NCBI GenBank assembly: GCA_963724975.1
Contig: CAVRXB010000011.1
Span: 248,001-312,000 of the forward strand
Reading direction: 5' to 3'
DNA: 64,000 nucleotides
From: CAIWHR01 sp963724975
Lineage (GTDB): Bacteria > Pseudomonadota > Gammaproteobacteria > Burkholderiales > Casimicrobiaceae
Shown: one piece after another, positions 8,968-17,168 of the stretch
How the letters are laid out: every line of letters starts with the position of its first letter
Position numbering within the stretch: the stretch's first letter is position 1
Notes under the pieces: model-generated
Told to the model about the DNA's origin: nothing
The model's input: only the letters and a program-made list of their open reading frames with translations
The model's database searches: none
Translations under genes and position numbers: made by a program

Positions 8968-9689
8968 AACAGCGATTCCTGCTCCGGTGGCGGGTGCTCG
9001 GCCTCTGCGACTTCCGCGGCAATCGAATGCTCGATCAGCGACGCCTCGTCGTTGCGGGCATTGTTGACGCGGGTCGAGACCGGGTAGTACGCCATTTCAT
9101 CGGACGGGTAGGGTGCGATCAGATCGGCAACATCTGCGTTGGCGGGGTCGAGCCAGCGCGCGTACTCGGCGGGAGCGACGATCATCGGCATCCGGTCGTG
9201 CACGGGCATGAGCAGCTCGTTCGCCGCGGTCGTGACAATCGTGCACGTGTCGAGCACCTCGCCCTCGGCCGATAGCCACCGCTCGTAGAGGCCGCCGAAT
9301 GCGAACAGCGACGCGTCCTTCATCCCGATGTGCAGTGGCTGCTTGCGCTGCGTGTCGCCGACCCGCACCGGCATCCATTCATAGAAACCGTCAGCGGGAA
9401 TGAGGCAACGGTGGCGCCGGAAAGGCATGTTGAAGGACGGCTTGTCGGCGATCGTCTCGCCTCGCGCATTGATCAGCTTGTTGCCGATCGCCGTGTCCTT
9501 CGACCAGCGGGGAACGAGTCCCCAGCGTACGCGGATGAACTCGCGCTGTCCCTCGGCGTTGACGCGCACGATTCCGACGTCGGTCATCGGCGCGATGTTG
9601 TAGCGAGGATGCACGTCGGGAGGCTGCGCAAGGCCGAACGCCAATGCGATCGCCGCCGGATGGCTGTGCAGTTCGTAGCGGCCACACAT
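8964..9689 (-). CDS. yedK: SRAP family protein (YedK/HMCES-like abasic-site protein)
   Basis: A 241-residue SOS-response-associated-peptidase protein. This family caps abasic sites in single-stranded DNA through a thiazolidine link made by Cys2. The start 'MCGRYELH' gives the essential Cys2 after removal of Met1. Other conserved parts are 'YNIAP' (30-34), 'RWGLVP' (55-60), 'NARGET' (74-79), 'RCLIPADGFYEW' (94-105) with the catalytic Glu, and 'HDRMPMI' (164-170). The start is fixed by the Cys2 rule. It begins 2 bp after the end of the EcsC gene and probably shares its transcript. Confidence 0.92.
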   Translation of the reverse strand: MCGRYELHSHPAAIALAFGLAQPPDVHPRYNIAPMTDVGIVRVNAEGQREFIRVRWGLVPRWSKDTAIGNKLINARGETIADKPSFNMPFRRHRCLIPADGFYEWMPVRVGDTQRKQPLHIGMKDASLFAFGGLYERWLSAEGEVLDTCTIVTTAANELLMPVHDRMPMIVAPAEYARWLDPANADVADLIAPYPSDEMAYYPVSTRVNNARNDEASLIEHSIAAEVAEAEHPPPEQESLF

Positions 9690-9691
9690 GG

Positions 9692-10339
9692 TCAGGTGTT
9701 CGCGGCCGGTGGCTCCGCGGGCGCCACATGAGCACGCGAGGATTCGAGCAGGCGATACGTGGATTTTGCCACTTGCATCGTGTCCCAGTAGGCATAGGCG
9801 CCAACGGCCGCCGCTCCGGCGATCGGCACCCATCGGCTGGCGGCGGTGCCCGCGACGCGCTGCGTGACCGACACGCCGATGTGCCGAAGGAGGCCCCCGA
9901 TCGCGCCTGCCGACAGCTGTTGCACGATCACGCGTTGCCCGGCGCGCACGACGACGTCGCGTGCGACCTGGCTCGCCATGTGCCGAAACAGACAGTAGAC
10001 CATGTGCGACCGCGTGAGCTCGGCCTCGCGCCCGTGCAGCGCAAAGATGTCCGCGACCATCTGCCGCTGCACCTTCCAGATGAGGTAGAGGTCGGGAAGC
10101 ACCGTGAGCATCCCGACGGGCCCCGGCGGAAGCGCCAGCGAGCCGGAAAGAACCGCTGCCTTCTGAGCGGCCTCGCGCACGATTTTTTCGGCGGCACGGG
10201 CGGCGTCGGAAACGCGGTGCGTCCGTGCCGGCGGCACATCGGAGATGACGCGCTCGATCGCGGTTTCGACATTGCGCATCCGCTCCGCACTCGAGGGTGC
10301 GCCCCGGAAGGGAATCGGCCATGAGGGCTGGCGCATCAT
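9692..10339 (-). CDS. EcsC family protein
   Basis: A 215-residue protein resembling the EcsC family, which was named for a component of the Bacillus Ecs ABC system; its biochemical role is unknown. Features are 'AARAAEKIVREAAQKAA' near residue 50, an apolar segment near 75-90 ('LPPGPVGMLTVLPDLYLIW') and a Gly/Ala-rich hydrophobic stretch near 165-182. Two ATGs open the frame (10339 and 10336). On this strand TACACT lies exactly 6 bp before the second, so 10336 may be the true start on a leaderless message. It is followed at 2 bp by the SRAP gene. Confidence 0.75.
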   Translation of the reverse strand: MMRQPSWPIPFRGAPSSAERMRNVETAIERVISDVPPARTHRVSDAARAAEKIVREAAQKAAVLSGSLALPPGPVGMLTVLPDLYLIWKVQRQMVADIFALHGREAELTRSHMVYCLFRHMASQVARDVVVRAGQRVIVQQLSAGAIGGLLRHIGVSVTQRVAGTAASRWVPIAGAAAVGAYAYWDTMQVAKSTYRLLESSRAHVAPAEPPAANT

Positions 10340-10489
10340 CGGAGTGTACTAAGTTTGGAATTTGGGGGCGTATCGAATCCGATTGCGCCGCGACCTATCG
10401 AATGATCTTTCGACGCGGTCGGCGAAGCTTAGCGTCGCGCGACTGTGGTGTCGACGGATACATGCGGCGGCATGTCTTGGGCTCGCCGG

Positions 10490-10495
10490 TAGAAT
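10490..10495 (+). promoter_or_regulatory. -10 box (TAGAAT) six bp before mobB
   Basis: TAGAAT, 6 bp, then GTG at 10502. This is the same leaderless geometry as at 652 and 2709. No good Shine-Dalgarno sequence is possible in the 6-bp gap. Confidence 0.45.
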
Positions 10496-10501
10496 GGCCG
10501 G

Positions 10502-11041
10502 GTGGAAAAGAACGGCACACGCGTGTTCGGTTTTGCTGGCTGGTCGGGAAGCGGCAAGACGACTCTGATCGAACAGGTCATCCCGCGCCTTTCCGCCCTC
10601 GGCCTCGCCGTCTCGCTCCTGAAGCACGCCCATCACAGCTTTGACGTCGACCAGCCCGGCAAGGATTCGTTCCGCCATCGGGTTGCCGGTTGCCGCGAGG
10701 TGCTCGTGTCGTCGGCCACGCGCTGGGCGCTGATGCACGAGTTGCGTGGCGCGGCGGAAATGACGATAGAAGACGCTCTCGCACGGCTCTCGCCCTGCGA
10801 CCTTGCGCTGGTCGAAGGATTCAAGACGGCGCCCATCCCCAAGCTCGAAGTATGGCGCGCAGCCGTCGGGAAACCGCTCCTTTATCCTGTGGATCCGCAT
10901 ATCGTGGCGATTGCCACGGACAGCGCCGCGGCGTTGCCGCCCGAGGCTTCCCGACGCCTTCCCGTGATGGGTCTCGATAGCTATGACGCAATCGCAACGC
11001 TCGTCAGCCAGCAAGCCCGCGCCTGGCGGATTGCTCATTGA
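10502..11041 (+). CDS. mobB: Molybdopterin-guanine dinucleotide biosynthesis protein B
   Basis: A 179-residue P-loop GTPase that assists MobA in attaching GMP to molybdopterin. The Walker A motif is 'GWSGSGKTT' (residues 13-21). 'LLKHAHHSFDVDQPGKDS' (39-56) and 'DLALVEGFK' (about 100-108) are family signatures. It starts with GTG. It lies 0.9 kb upstream of moaD-moaE, with an outer-membrane protein gene between, so molybdenum-cofactor genes are loosely grouped here. No mobA or moeA is seen in the window. Confidence 0.9.
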   Translation: MEKNGTRVFGFAGWSGSGKTTLIEQVIPRLSALGLAVSLLKHAHHSFDVDQPGKDSFRHRVAGCREVLVSSATRWALMHELRGAAEMTIEDALARLSPCDLALVEGFKTAPIPKLEVWRAAVGKPLLYPVDPHIVAIATDSAAALPPEASRRLPVMGLDSYDAIATLVSQQARAWRIAH

Positions 11042-11174
11042 CTTGGTCCACCCCGGCGAGTAGGGTGAAACGGAAACCGTTCTCCATTGCCCAAGCCACA
11101 GTCGCGGGGCAGCGACGATTTCGTCGGTGAGTGCAGTGCAGTAGTCCGCGCGAACGAACGAGTCGGCAGTAATC

Positions 11175-11855
11175 GTGAAAATTCAATTAATTGCACTTGC
11201 TATCTCGACTTCACTTGCACTTGGCTTCGGAAGCCACGCGCAGGCGGTCGAGAACGCGGATGCAGCTCGCTCGGACGGTTTTTACGGCGGAGTGTCGTAT
11301 CGCGACAACGCGCCGGGTGGAATAGGGGTGAATTTCGGCGCCGCGGGCCCCGGACTGAGCCGCACCCCGGCCGCCACAGTCGATGAATCCGCGTCGCGCA
11401 CCCTTCTGTTCGGTGGCTATCGCTGGCACAACGACCTCGCCGTTGAGGCCGCAGTGAGCTCGCTCGACAAGTACGCGCTGCGCCCGCTCGATACGGTAAG
11501 CGCGCAGCGAGGCGTTGGCCTGCAACTCGGTCCCAGCGCCGGCGAATTGCAGAGCCGCAGCCTAAACCTCGATGTGTTTACGAGCTGGACGATCTACAAA
11601 GCGGTTGCGCTGTATGGACGCCTCGGCTATGTGCAAGCGGAAACGCCGCCACTGGCGGCTCTTTCTGCGATGTCGATCACCAATTCCCGCGGCGTGCGCG
11701 ACGGCATGAACTACGGCGTCGGGATGCGTTACGACATGAACTCGGCACTGGGGCTGCGCCTCGAGTACAGCCGCTTCGGCCGCTTCGCCGGCGAATTCGG
11801 GAGCAGCCTACCCGATACCGACCGGGTCACGCTGGGCGTCCAATTCAAATTCTGA
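11175..11855 (+). CDS. Outer-membrane beta-barrel protein (OmpA/OmpX-like porin domain)
   Basis: A 226-residue secreted protein. The signal peptide (residues 1-24, 'IQLIALAISTSLALGFGSHAQA') ends in an AxA site. The rest shows alternating polar/apolar beta strands ('LLFGGYRWHNDLAVEAAVSSL', 'KAVALYGRLGYVQAETP', 'LGLRLEYSRFGRF') and a C-terminal aromatic 'VTLGVQFKF', the usual BAM recognition signal of small eight-stranded barrels. The start is GTG with no clear ribosome-binding site. Its role (adhesion, structural or small porin) cannot be told. It is a single gene between mobB and moaD. Confidence 0.75.
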   Translation: MKIQLIALAISTSLALGFGSHAQAVENADAARSDGFYGGVSYRDNAPGGIGVNFGAAGPGLSRTPAATVDESASRTLLFGGYRWHNDLAVEAAVSSLDKYALRPLDTVSAQRGVGLQLGPSAGELQSRSLNLDVFTSWTIYKAVALYGRLGYVQAETPPLAALSAMSITNSRGVRDGMNYGVGMRYDMNSALGLRLEYSRFGRFAGEFGSSLPDTDRVTLGVQFKF

Positions 11856-11923
11856 TTTGCGCTCCGCGTGGTGGCGCCCCATGCCGCCCGTTCGCGTTTG
11901 CGTCCATAGCGTGAACAGGCCCT

Positions 11924-12199
11924 ATGCGCGGTGATTCTGCAGATACCCTGACGCTCGTTTATCTCGCACGGCTCCGCGATGCCTTCGGTGCATCGAGCGA
12001 GCGGATCGTGTTACCGCCGGATGTGACGACGGCAGCCGAGCTTCGCGCGTGGCTCGTTTCGCGCGGCGGCGCGTTTGCGGCCGAGTTGGCAGCCGGGCGG
12101 ACCGTGCGCATCGCCGTCAATCACGACATCGCGCAACCGGATACTCCCGTGCGTCCTGGCGATGAAGTCGCACTGTTGCCGCCGGTGACCGGCGGATGA
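11924..12199 (+). CDS. moaD: Molybdopterin synthase small (sulfur-carrier) subunit
   Basis: A 91-residue ubiquitin-like sulfur carrier. The C-terminus 'LLPPVTGG' carries the Gly-Gly that is adenylated and thiocarboxylated to donate sulfur to precursor Z. It lies 16 bp before moaE, its catalytic partner, and the pair forms the heterotetrameric molybdopterin synthase. Length and the 'VRPGDEVALLPPVTGG' tail are normal. Confidence 0.93.
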   Translation: MRGDSADTLTLVYLARLRDAFGASSERIVLPPDVTTAAELRAWLVSRGGAFAAELAAGRTVRIAVNHDIAQPDTPVRPGDEVALLPPVTGG

Positions 12200-12215
12200 A
12201 GCGGGCGGTCGCGCG

Positions 12216-12686
12216 ATGACGGTGCGCGTGCAGACCGAGGACTTCGATGTCGCGCGAGAGCTTGCGGCGTTGCGCGGTCGCGATCCTCGCGTTGGCGCGG
12301 TCGCCGCCTTCATCGGCACCGTTCGCGACGTCAACGACGATGCAAACATCAAGAAGCTCACGCTCGAGCACTATCCAGGGATGACCGAGAAGGCGCTTGC
12401 CGGAATCGTCGCCGACGCGAAGGCCCGCTGGAACATTTTCGATGCACTCGTGATTCATCGCGTCGGCGAGCTCGCGCCCGCCGATCAGATCGTGCTGGTC
12501 GGCGTGACGAGCGCGCATCGCGGCGAGGCCTTTGCCGCGTGCGAATTCATCATGGACTATCTCAAGACCCGCGCGCCGTTCTGGAAAAAGGAGTCGACGC
12601 CACAGGGTGTTCGCTGGGTCGACGCTCGTGCCAGCGACGACGACGCAGCCGCGCGCTGGAAAGCTCCGCCGGGAACGGGCGCGTGA
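12216..12686 (+). CDS. moaE: Molybdopterin synthase catalytic subunit
   Basis: A 156-residue catalytic subunit converting cyclic pyranopterin monophosphate to molybdopterin with MoaD thiocarboxylate. Conserved parts are 'GAVAAFIGTVRDVN' (27-40), 'LTLEHYPGMTEK' (48-59), 'IHRVGEL' (80-86), 'SAHRGEAF' (99-106) and the catalytic-lysine segment 'APFWKKE' (119-125). The stop codon is also the first base triplet of a dispersed GC-rich repeat. Confidence 0.94.
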   Translation: MTVRVQTEDFDVARELAALRGRDPRVGAVAAFIGTVRDVNDDANIKKLTLEHYPGMTEKALAGIVADAKARWNIFDALVIHRVGELAPADQIVLVGVTSAHRGEAFAACEFIMDYLKTRAPFWKKESTPQGVRWVDARASDDDAAARWKAPPGTGA

Positions 12687-12768
12687 GCGCTGCGGGGCCG
12701 CCCCACGCGAGCTCCGCCCCTCGGGGGTTAGCGCAGCGTCGCACTTCGCAAGCTTGGGCGGAGCCCAC
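12684..12768 (+). repeat. Dispersed GC-rich intergenic repeat, copy 1
   Basis: The element begins at the moaE stop (TGAGCGCTGCGGGGCCG) and runs through a C-run/G-run hairpin ('CCGCCCCTCGGGGG') to 'AGCGCAGCG', ending near 'GCAAGCTTGGGCGGAGCCC'. A longer relative lies at 15963-16163 with the same order of blocks. It resembles repeated intergenic elements common in betaproteobacterial genomes. Function is unknown; a role in transcript ends is possible. Confidence 0.6.
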
Positions 12769-12804
12769 GAACGACAATGTTCTGGATGCGGACGCTGACG
12801 CGTG

Positions 12805-13788
12805 ATGGGGTCCGCGGCTGCGCTCATCGGTATCGACTGGGGGACGACGTCCGCACGCGCGTACCGGCTCGACGCCGAAGGATCCGTGCTCGACGCTCGC
12901 GAAGCGCCGCTTGGCATCCAGCGAGTCCGCGACGGCTTTGCACAAGCGCTGGAGGCACTTCTCGGCGACTGGCAGCGCGATCCGGCACCCCGCCTCGCCT
13001 GCGGGATGATCGGTAGTCGACAAGGCTGGGTCGAGGTGCCCTATGTCGAGTGCCCGGCGTCGCAGGATGCGCTCGCGCGTGGACTTGCTCGCACATCGGG
13101 CGATGCGCTTGCGATTGTCCCAGGTCTCGCGTGCCTTGACGACGATGGTGCGCCCGACGTCATGCGCGGCGAGGAAACGCAAATCTTCGGCGCTGTTGAA
13201 AGCAATGCGGCACCGACGCTCGCCGTGCTGCCGGGAACGCATAGCAAGTGGACGATTGTGCGCGGGGGAGCGATCGAAACCTTTGCGACGTACATGACGG
13301 GCGAGGTCTATGCGGTGCTGCGCGACCACAGCATCCTGGGCCGAACGGGGAGCGGGCCGCCGCCCGCGTTCACCGAGGCGGCGTTCGCGCGCGGCGTGCA
13401 GCGGGCGCTGACGCGAAGAGCCATGGTGGATACGCTGTTGCACCAGCTGTTCGGCGCGCGCACGCTCTCGCTTCGTGCCGATCTCGCGCCTGAGCATACG
13501 GGCGACTACTTGTCCGGTCTGCTGATCGGCAGCGAAATTGCGGCGGGACGCGACTGGGCGCGCACCCACGGAGTTTCGGACGCGTCGGTGCTGCTGCTCG
13601 GCAGCCGCGCGCTTTGCACACGCTATGCGGCCGCGATGGCTGTTGCCGGCATCACGACGGAATGGGGCCCGGAACATGCGGCGGCGCGCGGCCTGTGGCG
13701 GGAAGAGCAGCGAAACTCGTTCAGTAAATCCTGGCGAGCGGCTCGAGTGCACGAAGGCCGGAGCGAGCCCCGGATAGTACAGACGTAA
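12805..13788 (+). CDS. dgoK: 2-dehydro-3-deoxygalactonokinase
   Basis: A 327-residue sugar-acid kinase of the DgoK family, phosphorylating 2-keto-3-deoxygalactonate at O6 in the De Ley-Doudoroff pathway. An ASKHA-type start 'ALIGIDWGTTSARAYRL' (phosphate-1 loop) is followed by 'ACGMIGSRQGWVE', 'GEETQIFGA' and the family signature 'PGTHSKW' (about 148-154). A GTG immediately upstream (12802) is an alternative start. It is followed by a kdgK-type gene, so two sugar-acid kinases sit side by side. No KDPG/KDPGal aldolase or transporter is present in the window. Confidence 0.87.
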   Translation: MGSAAALIGIDWGTTSARAYRLDAEGSVLDAREAPLGIQRVRDGFAQALEALLGDWQRDPAPRLACGMIGSRQGWVEVPYVECPASQDALARGLARTSGDALAIVPGLACLDDDGAPDVMRGEETQIFGAVESNAAPTLAVLPGTHSKWTIVRGGAIETFATYMTGEVYAVLRDHSILGRTGSGPPPAFTEAAFARGVQRALTRRAMVDTLLHQLFGARTLSLRADLAPEHTGDYLSGLLIGSEIAAGRDWARTHGVSDASVLLLGSRALCTRYAAAMAVAGITTEWGPEHAAARGLWREEQRNSFSKSWRAARVHEGRSEPRIVQT

Positions 13789-13910
13789 TCGAGGCGCGAG
13801 CTCATTTGCCAACGAGCGCGACAAAGCAATCAGGTCGCGCAGCCTATTTTGAGATAGGTTTTGATTCCGCGCTACACTGGCGGCCGCCAATTGGGCATAG
13901 GGGAATCGCG

Positions 13911-14878
13911 GTGTCCGCACGAAATCCGGGCCTGCCGTCGATCGTCGCGCTCGGCGAGGCGATGATCGAATTCAATCAGGCTCGCGCCGACACGCCGGAG
14001 CAGTATCTCCGCGGCTTCGGCGGCGACACCTCGAATATGGCGATTGCCGCTGCGCGGCTGGTCGGCGACGCGGGGCGGGTTGGCTATGTCACCCGCGTTG
14101 GCGACGATGCGTTCGGGCGCATGCTCGTTGATCTGTGGCGCACCGAGGGCGTCGACACGCGCGGCGTTGTCGCCGATCGCCTTCGCGCCCACCGGCGTCT
14201 ATTTCGTGACGCACGGCGCACAGCGGCCACGAATTCTCGTATCTTCGCGTCGGCTCGGCGGCGTCGAGGATGACACCGGAAACGTTGCCCGACGAAATCA
14301 TCCGTGGAGCGTCTATCCTGCACGTGTCCGGCATCAGCCAGGCGATCAGCACCGGCGCCTGCGATTCGGTGTTTGCAGCGATTGCGATTGCGGAGGAGGC
14401 TGGTGCGCGCATCTCGTACGATCCCAACCTCCGGACGAAACTCTGGCCGCTCGCACGTGCGCGGGCGACGATCGTGGCAACGATCGCGCGATGCAACTGG
14501 TTTCTGCCGAGCTTCGACGAGGCGAAGACGCTTTCCGGATACGACGAGACGAACGCGATCATCCACTGGTGCCATGCGCTCGGCGCGCCGGTCGTCGCGC
14601 TCAAATGTGGTCCGGCCGGCGTCGTCGTGTCCGACGGCCAGCGAACCGAGACCATTCCTGGCCACGGCATCGAGTGCATTGACGCAACCGGCGCCGGCGA
14701 CTGCTTCGACGGCGCCTTTGCTGCGCGATCACTCGCCGGCGATTCGCCCTTCGAAGCCGCGCGTTATGCCAACGTCGCGGCGGCGCTTGCCACGACGGGG
14801 TTCGGCGCGGTAGCGCCTTTGCCTCGCGATGCGGCGGTGCGCAAGCTACTCGACGCGAGCGCGGGGGCGCGTGCGTGA
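13911..14878 (+). pseudogene. kdgK: 2-keto-3-deoxygluconate kinase, disrupted by two frameshifts
   Basis: A PfkB/ribokinase-family sugar kinase. The N-terminal part (from GTG 13911: 'LPSIVALGEAMIEFNQ', 'GGDTSNMAIAAARL', 'YVTRVGDDAFGRML') reads in one frame to about 14178. The short middle part 'FAPTGVYFVTHGA' reads in the next frame, and the rest from about 14222 ('GHEFSYLRVGSAASRMTP' to the PfkB signature 'DATGAGDCFDGAF') in the third. Both junctions are explained by one extra base each (one near 14180 in GATCGCCTTCGCG, one near 14215-14222). The catalytic Asp region is intact. Either the gene is recently broken or the assembly has errors; the neighbouring HAD gene is also frameshifted. Confidence 0.8.
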
Positions 14879-15624
14879 GCGCTGCAGCAAACGCGTTTCG
14901 CGATGACCTCTTCACCGGCCGGGTCGCGCTTGTTTGCGGCGGCACGAGCGGCATTGGCGCCGCGATCGGCGACGCGCTCGCAGCATGCGGCGCGTCGGTG
15001 ACGGCGACGGGCGCTACGCTGGACGAAGCGGATGCCGCGCGCCGCCGCGCGGGTTTCCGCGGCGAGGCGCTGCCGCTCGACGTGCGCGACCCCGCGGCAA
15101 TTGCCGCGCTCGTCGCCCACCTCCCGCGTCTCGACATCGTCGTCAACGCGGCGGGCATCATACGGCGCGACGCCGAGCACGATCCTGCCGTGTTTGCCGA
15201 AGTGCTCGACGTCAACCTGACAGGAACGATGCGACTGTGCGCCGCAGCACGACCGCGGCTCGCAGAATCAACGGGATGCATCGTCAACATCGCGTCGATC
15301 CTCTCATTTTTCGGCGGCGGGCGCGTCCCCGCGTACAGCGCGAGCAAAGGTGGTGTCGCACAGCTCACGAAATCGCTGGCAATTGCCTACGCGCGCGATA
15401 GAATTCGCGTCAACGCCGTTGCGCCGGGGTGGATTGCCACTGCGTTCACGCAGGCGTTGCAGGACGATCAAGAGCGGAGCGCAGGGATCCTCGCGCGAAC
15501 ACCGCTCGGGCGTTGGGGGAAGCCAGGCGATGTCGCGGGAACCGTCGTGTTCCTGTGCTCGCCGGCAGCGGAATTCGTCACCGGGGCGATCCTTCCGGTC
15601 GACGGAGGTTATCTGGCCGCGTAA
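14875..15624 (+). CDS. SDR-family oxidoreductase (KduD-like sugar-acid dehydrogenase)
   Basis: A 249-residue classical short-chain dehydrogenase. The NAD(P)-binding motif is 'CGGTSGIG' (about 21-28), with 'NAAGI' (about 90-94), the catalytic Ser in 'NIASILS' (about 139-145) and the catalytic 'YSASK' (about 154-158). The end 'GAILPVDGGYLAA' is typical. The GTG start overlaps the kdgK stop (GTGA). Neighbours dgoK and kdgK suggest a sugar-acid substrate (gluconate, 2-deoxygluconate or related), but SDR specificity cannot be read from sequence. Confidence 0.8.
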   Translation: MSAAANAFRDDLFTGRVALVCGGTSGIGAAIGDALAACGASVTATGATLDEADAARRRAGFRGEALPLDVRDPAAIAALVAHLPRLDIVVNAAGIIRRDAEHDPAVFAEVLDVNLTGTMRLCAAARPRLAESTGCIVNIASILSFFGGGRVPAYSASKGGVAQLTKSLAIAYARDRIRVNAVAPGWIATAFTQALQDDQERSAGILARTPLGRWGKPGDVAGTVVFLCSPAAEFVTGAILPVDGGYLAA

Positions 15625-15635
15625 TGGAGGAGAGG

Positions 15636-15965
15636 ATGTCCGGCACACCACTTGCGAAGACGACGCGTCATGTACCCGCGGCCAAAGCCGTGCGCCACGC
15701 GTCGATCGCCAAGGAAGCATCCACATCGATTATGAAAGTAGTGCAGCATCTCGAGGCCGGCGAATGGCAGTCTGCGCATACGTTGGTCCAAAGGGACGCC
15801 ACGCCACTGGGCTGCTGGGCGCACGGCCTCGTGCACCTGATCGAAGGCGATCTCGAAAATGCCAAGTACTGGTATCGCCGCGCGCATCGGCCACTGCCGC
15901 ACGGCAATACTGCCGCCGCCGAAATTGCGGCGCTGAAGGCAATGGTTCGGCACGGGACGCAGTGA
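15636..15965 (+). CDS. Small helical (TPR-like) protein of the sugar-acid cluster
   Basis: A 109-residue protein with a basic N-terminus and a TPR-like C-terminal half ('LEAGEWQSAHTLVQ', 'LIEGDLENAKYWYRRAHRP'). The start at 15636 is chosen because GGAGGAGAGG lies directly before it; ATG 15624, overlapping the SDR stop, is the alternative. No named family is recognised. Its stop is the first triplet of repeat copy 2. Context ties it to the sugar-acid genes, but no function is proposed. Confidence 0.65.
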   Translation: MSGTPLAKTTRHVPAAKAVRHASIAKEASTSIMKVVQHLEAGEWQSAHTLVQRDATPLGCWAHGLVHLIEGDLENAKYWYRRAHRPLPHGNTAAAEIAALKAMVRHGTQ

Positions 15966-16163
15966 GCGCCGCAGGGCCGAACAGAACGCCCGCGCGAGCA
16001 GGGCGAAGCCAAGGCCCGAAGGGCGCGTCTGCGAGCGCGGGCGGCGGCCGACCCTCCAGCGTAACGGATCGCATGCGACATTCCGGAGGCCGCGCGAACT
16101 ACTCCCCCTCGGGGGGCAGCGCAGCGGCCGAGTTGGCCAATGAGGCCGCAAGCGTGGGGGCAC
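15963..16163 (+). repeat. Dispersed GC-rich intergenic repeat, copy 2 (long form)
   Basis: It starts at a stop codon as TGAGCGCCGCAGGGCCG, then about 120 bp of GC-rich sequence, then the 'CCCCCTCGGGGGG' hairpin, 'AGCGCAGCGG' and 'GCAAGCGTGGGGGCA'. Block order matches copy 1 at 12684-12768, with a longer middle. No gene is supported inside it. Confidence 0.6.
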
Positions 16164-16198
16164 ATACGAGCGCGCTAGGAACTGTCACGACGCGTCAG

Positions 16199-16660
16199 GT
16201 GCAGCCGGAAATCGCGGTCGCGGCGATACCCGACGACGAGCGCGTATGGGTCCCGCAGGCACCCGACGTCTGGTTTCGTCCACTCTTGTTCAACACGGTC
16301 AGCGGCGGCTGGTGCAACCTTCTGCGCGTGCGCAAAAGCGGCGTGCTGTCGCGGCATCGCCATCCGATGCTGGTCGTCGGATATGTGATCAAGGGGCGCT
16401 GGCGCTACCTCGAGCACGACTGGATTGCCGAAGAGGGAAGCTTCGTCTACGAGCCGCCCGGCGAAATCCACACGCTGGTCGTTCCCGAGGATTGCTTGGA
16501 GATGATCACGTTCTTCAACATCAGCGGCGCGATGATCTATCTCGACGAGCAGGGACGGCAGACCGGCTACGAGGACGTGTGGACAAAGATCGATTTGTGC
16601 CGCGCCCATTATGCTTCGTGCGGGCTCGGCGCGCACTACGTCGAGCAGTTCATCCGGTGA
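16199..16660 (+). CDS. Cupin-domain protein, 2,4'-dihydroxyacetophenone dioxygenase family
   Basis: About 153 residues of a single-domain cupin. The motif 'SRHRHPMLVVGYVIKG' with paired His and the later 'YEPPGEIHTLVV' with Glu/His supply likely metal ligands. 'VPQAPDVWFRPLLFN' at the N-terminus is typical of the family. Starts are uncertain: GTG 16199 gives a normal length, while GTG 16154 lies inside the repeat. Although the family is named for an aromatic dioxygenase, here it sits with sugar-acid genes, so its substrate is open. Its stop overlaps the next gene (GTGA). Confidence 0.75.
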   Translation: MQPEIAVAAIPDDERVWVPQAPDVWFRPLLFNTVSGGWCNLLRVRKSGVLSRHRHPMLVVGYVIKGRWRYLEHDWIAEEGSFVYEPPGEIHTLVVPEDCLEMITFFNISGAMIYLDEQGRQTGYEDVWTKIDLCRAHYASCGLGAHYVEQFIR

Positions 16661-17126
16661 TCGAGATCGCGATTCCGGGATTCGGGAAGCTCGAGCTTAC
16701 CGATCTCGTCTGCGACTATAACGGCACGCTGGCACTGGACGGCGCGCTGCTGGAAAGTGCGCGAGCGCGCCTGCCGCGATTGTCCGAGCACGTACGCGTG
16801 CACGTCATCACCGGAGATACTTTCGGCACTGCCCGCGCCGGTCTGCAGGGGCTACCTTGCGAGGTAACCCTGCTGCCGGCTGAGAACCAGGCGGCCGCAA
16901 AGGAGCGATTTGTAGAAGGCCTGGAGTAACCCACGTGGCTGCCATTGGCAACGGTCGCAATGACCGCCTGATGCTCGCGGCATGCGCGTTGGGGATCGGC
17001 GTCTACGGCGGCGAAGGCATCGCTGCGGAGACGATCGCGGCATCCGATATCGTCGTGCAAGACATCGGCGCTGCGCTCGACCTATTGCTGCAGACGAAGC
17101 GCCTGGTCGCGTCGCTGCGCGGCTAG
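16657..17126 (+). pseudogene. HAD-family hydrolase (soluble P-type-ATPase-like), frameshifted
   Basis: A HAD-like protein of about 155 residues. 'LVCDYNGTLALDG' is HAD motif I (with the DxN variant of this subgroup), 'VHVITGDTFGTA' is motif II, and 'IGNGRNDRLML' is motif III/IV. The first part, from GTG 16657, ends at a TAA at 16927-16929. The remainder continues one frame back, joined by 'GVTHVAAIGNG'. One missing G near 16923-16925 restores a single reading frame. It may be a true mutation or a sequencing error. Substrate unknown. Confidence 0.75.
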
Positions 17127-17133
17127 CGAGTTC

Positions 17134-17162
17134 TTGCGGCGGATCCGCGCGGTCACTATACT
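17134..17162 (+). promoter_or_regulatory. Sigma-70-type promoter for the fluoride operon
   Basis: TTGCGG (17134-17139), 17 bp, TATACT (17157-17162). The predicted start near 17169 coincides with the first bases of the riboswitch. Confidence 0.65.
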
Positions 17163-17168
17163 TCGCCG

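Noticed and set aside
7698..9275. Open frame of 525 codons inside cusA on the plus strand
   Set aside because: Out-of-frame shadow of cusA running into the SRAP antisense; Arg-rich, no domain.
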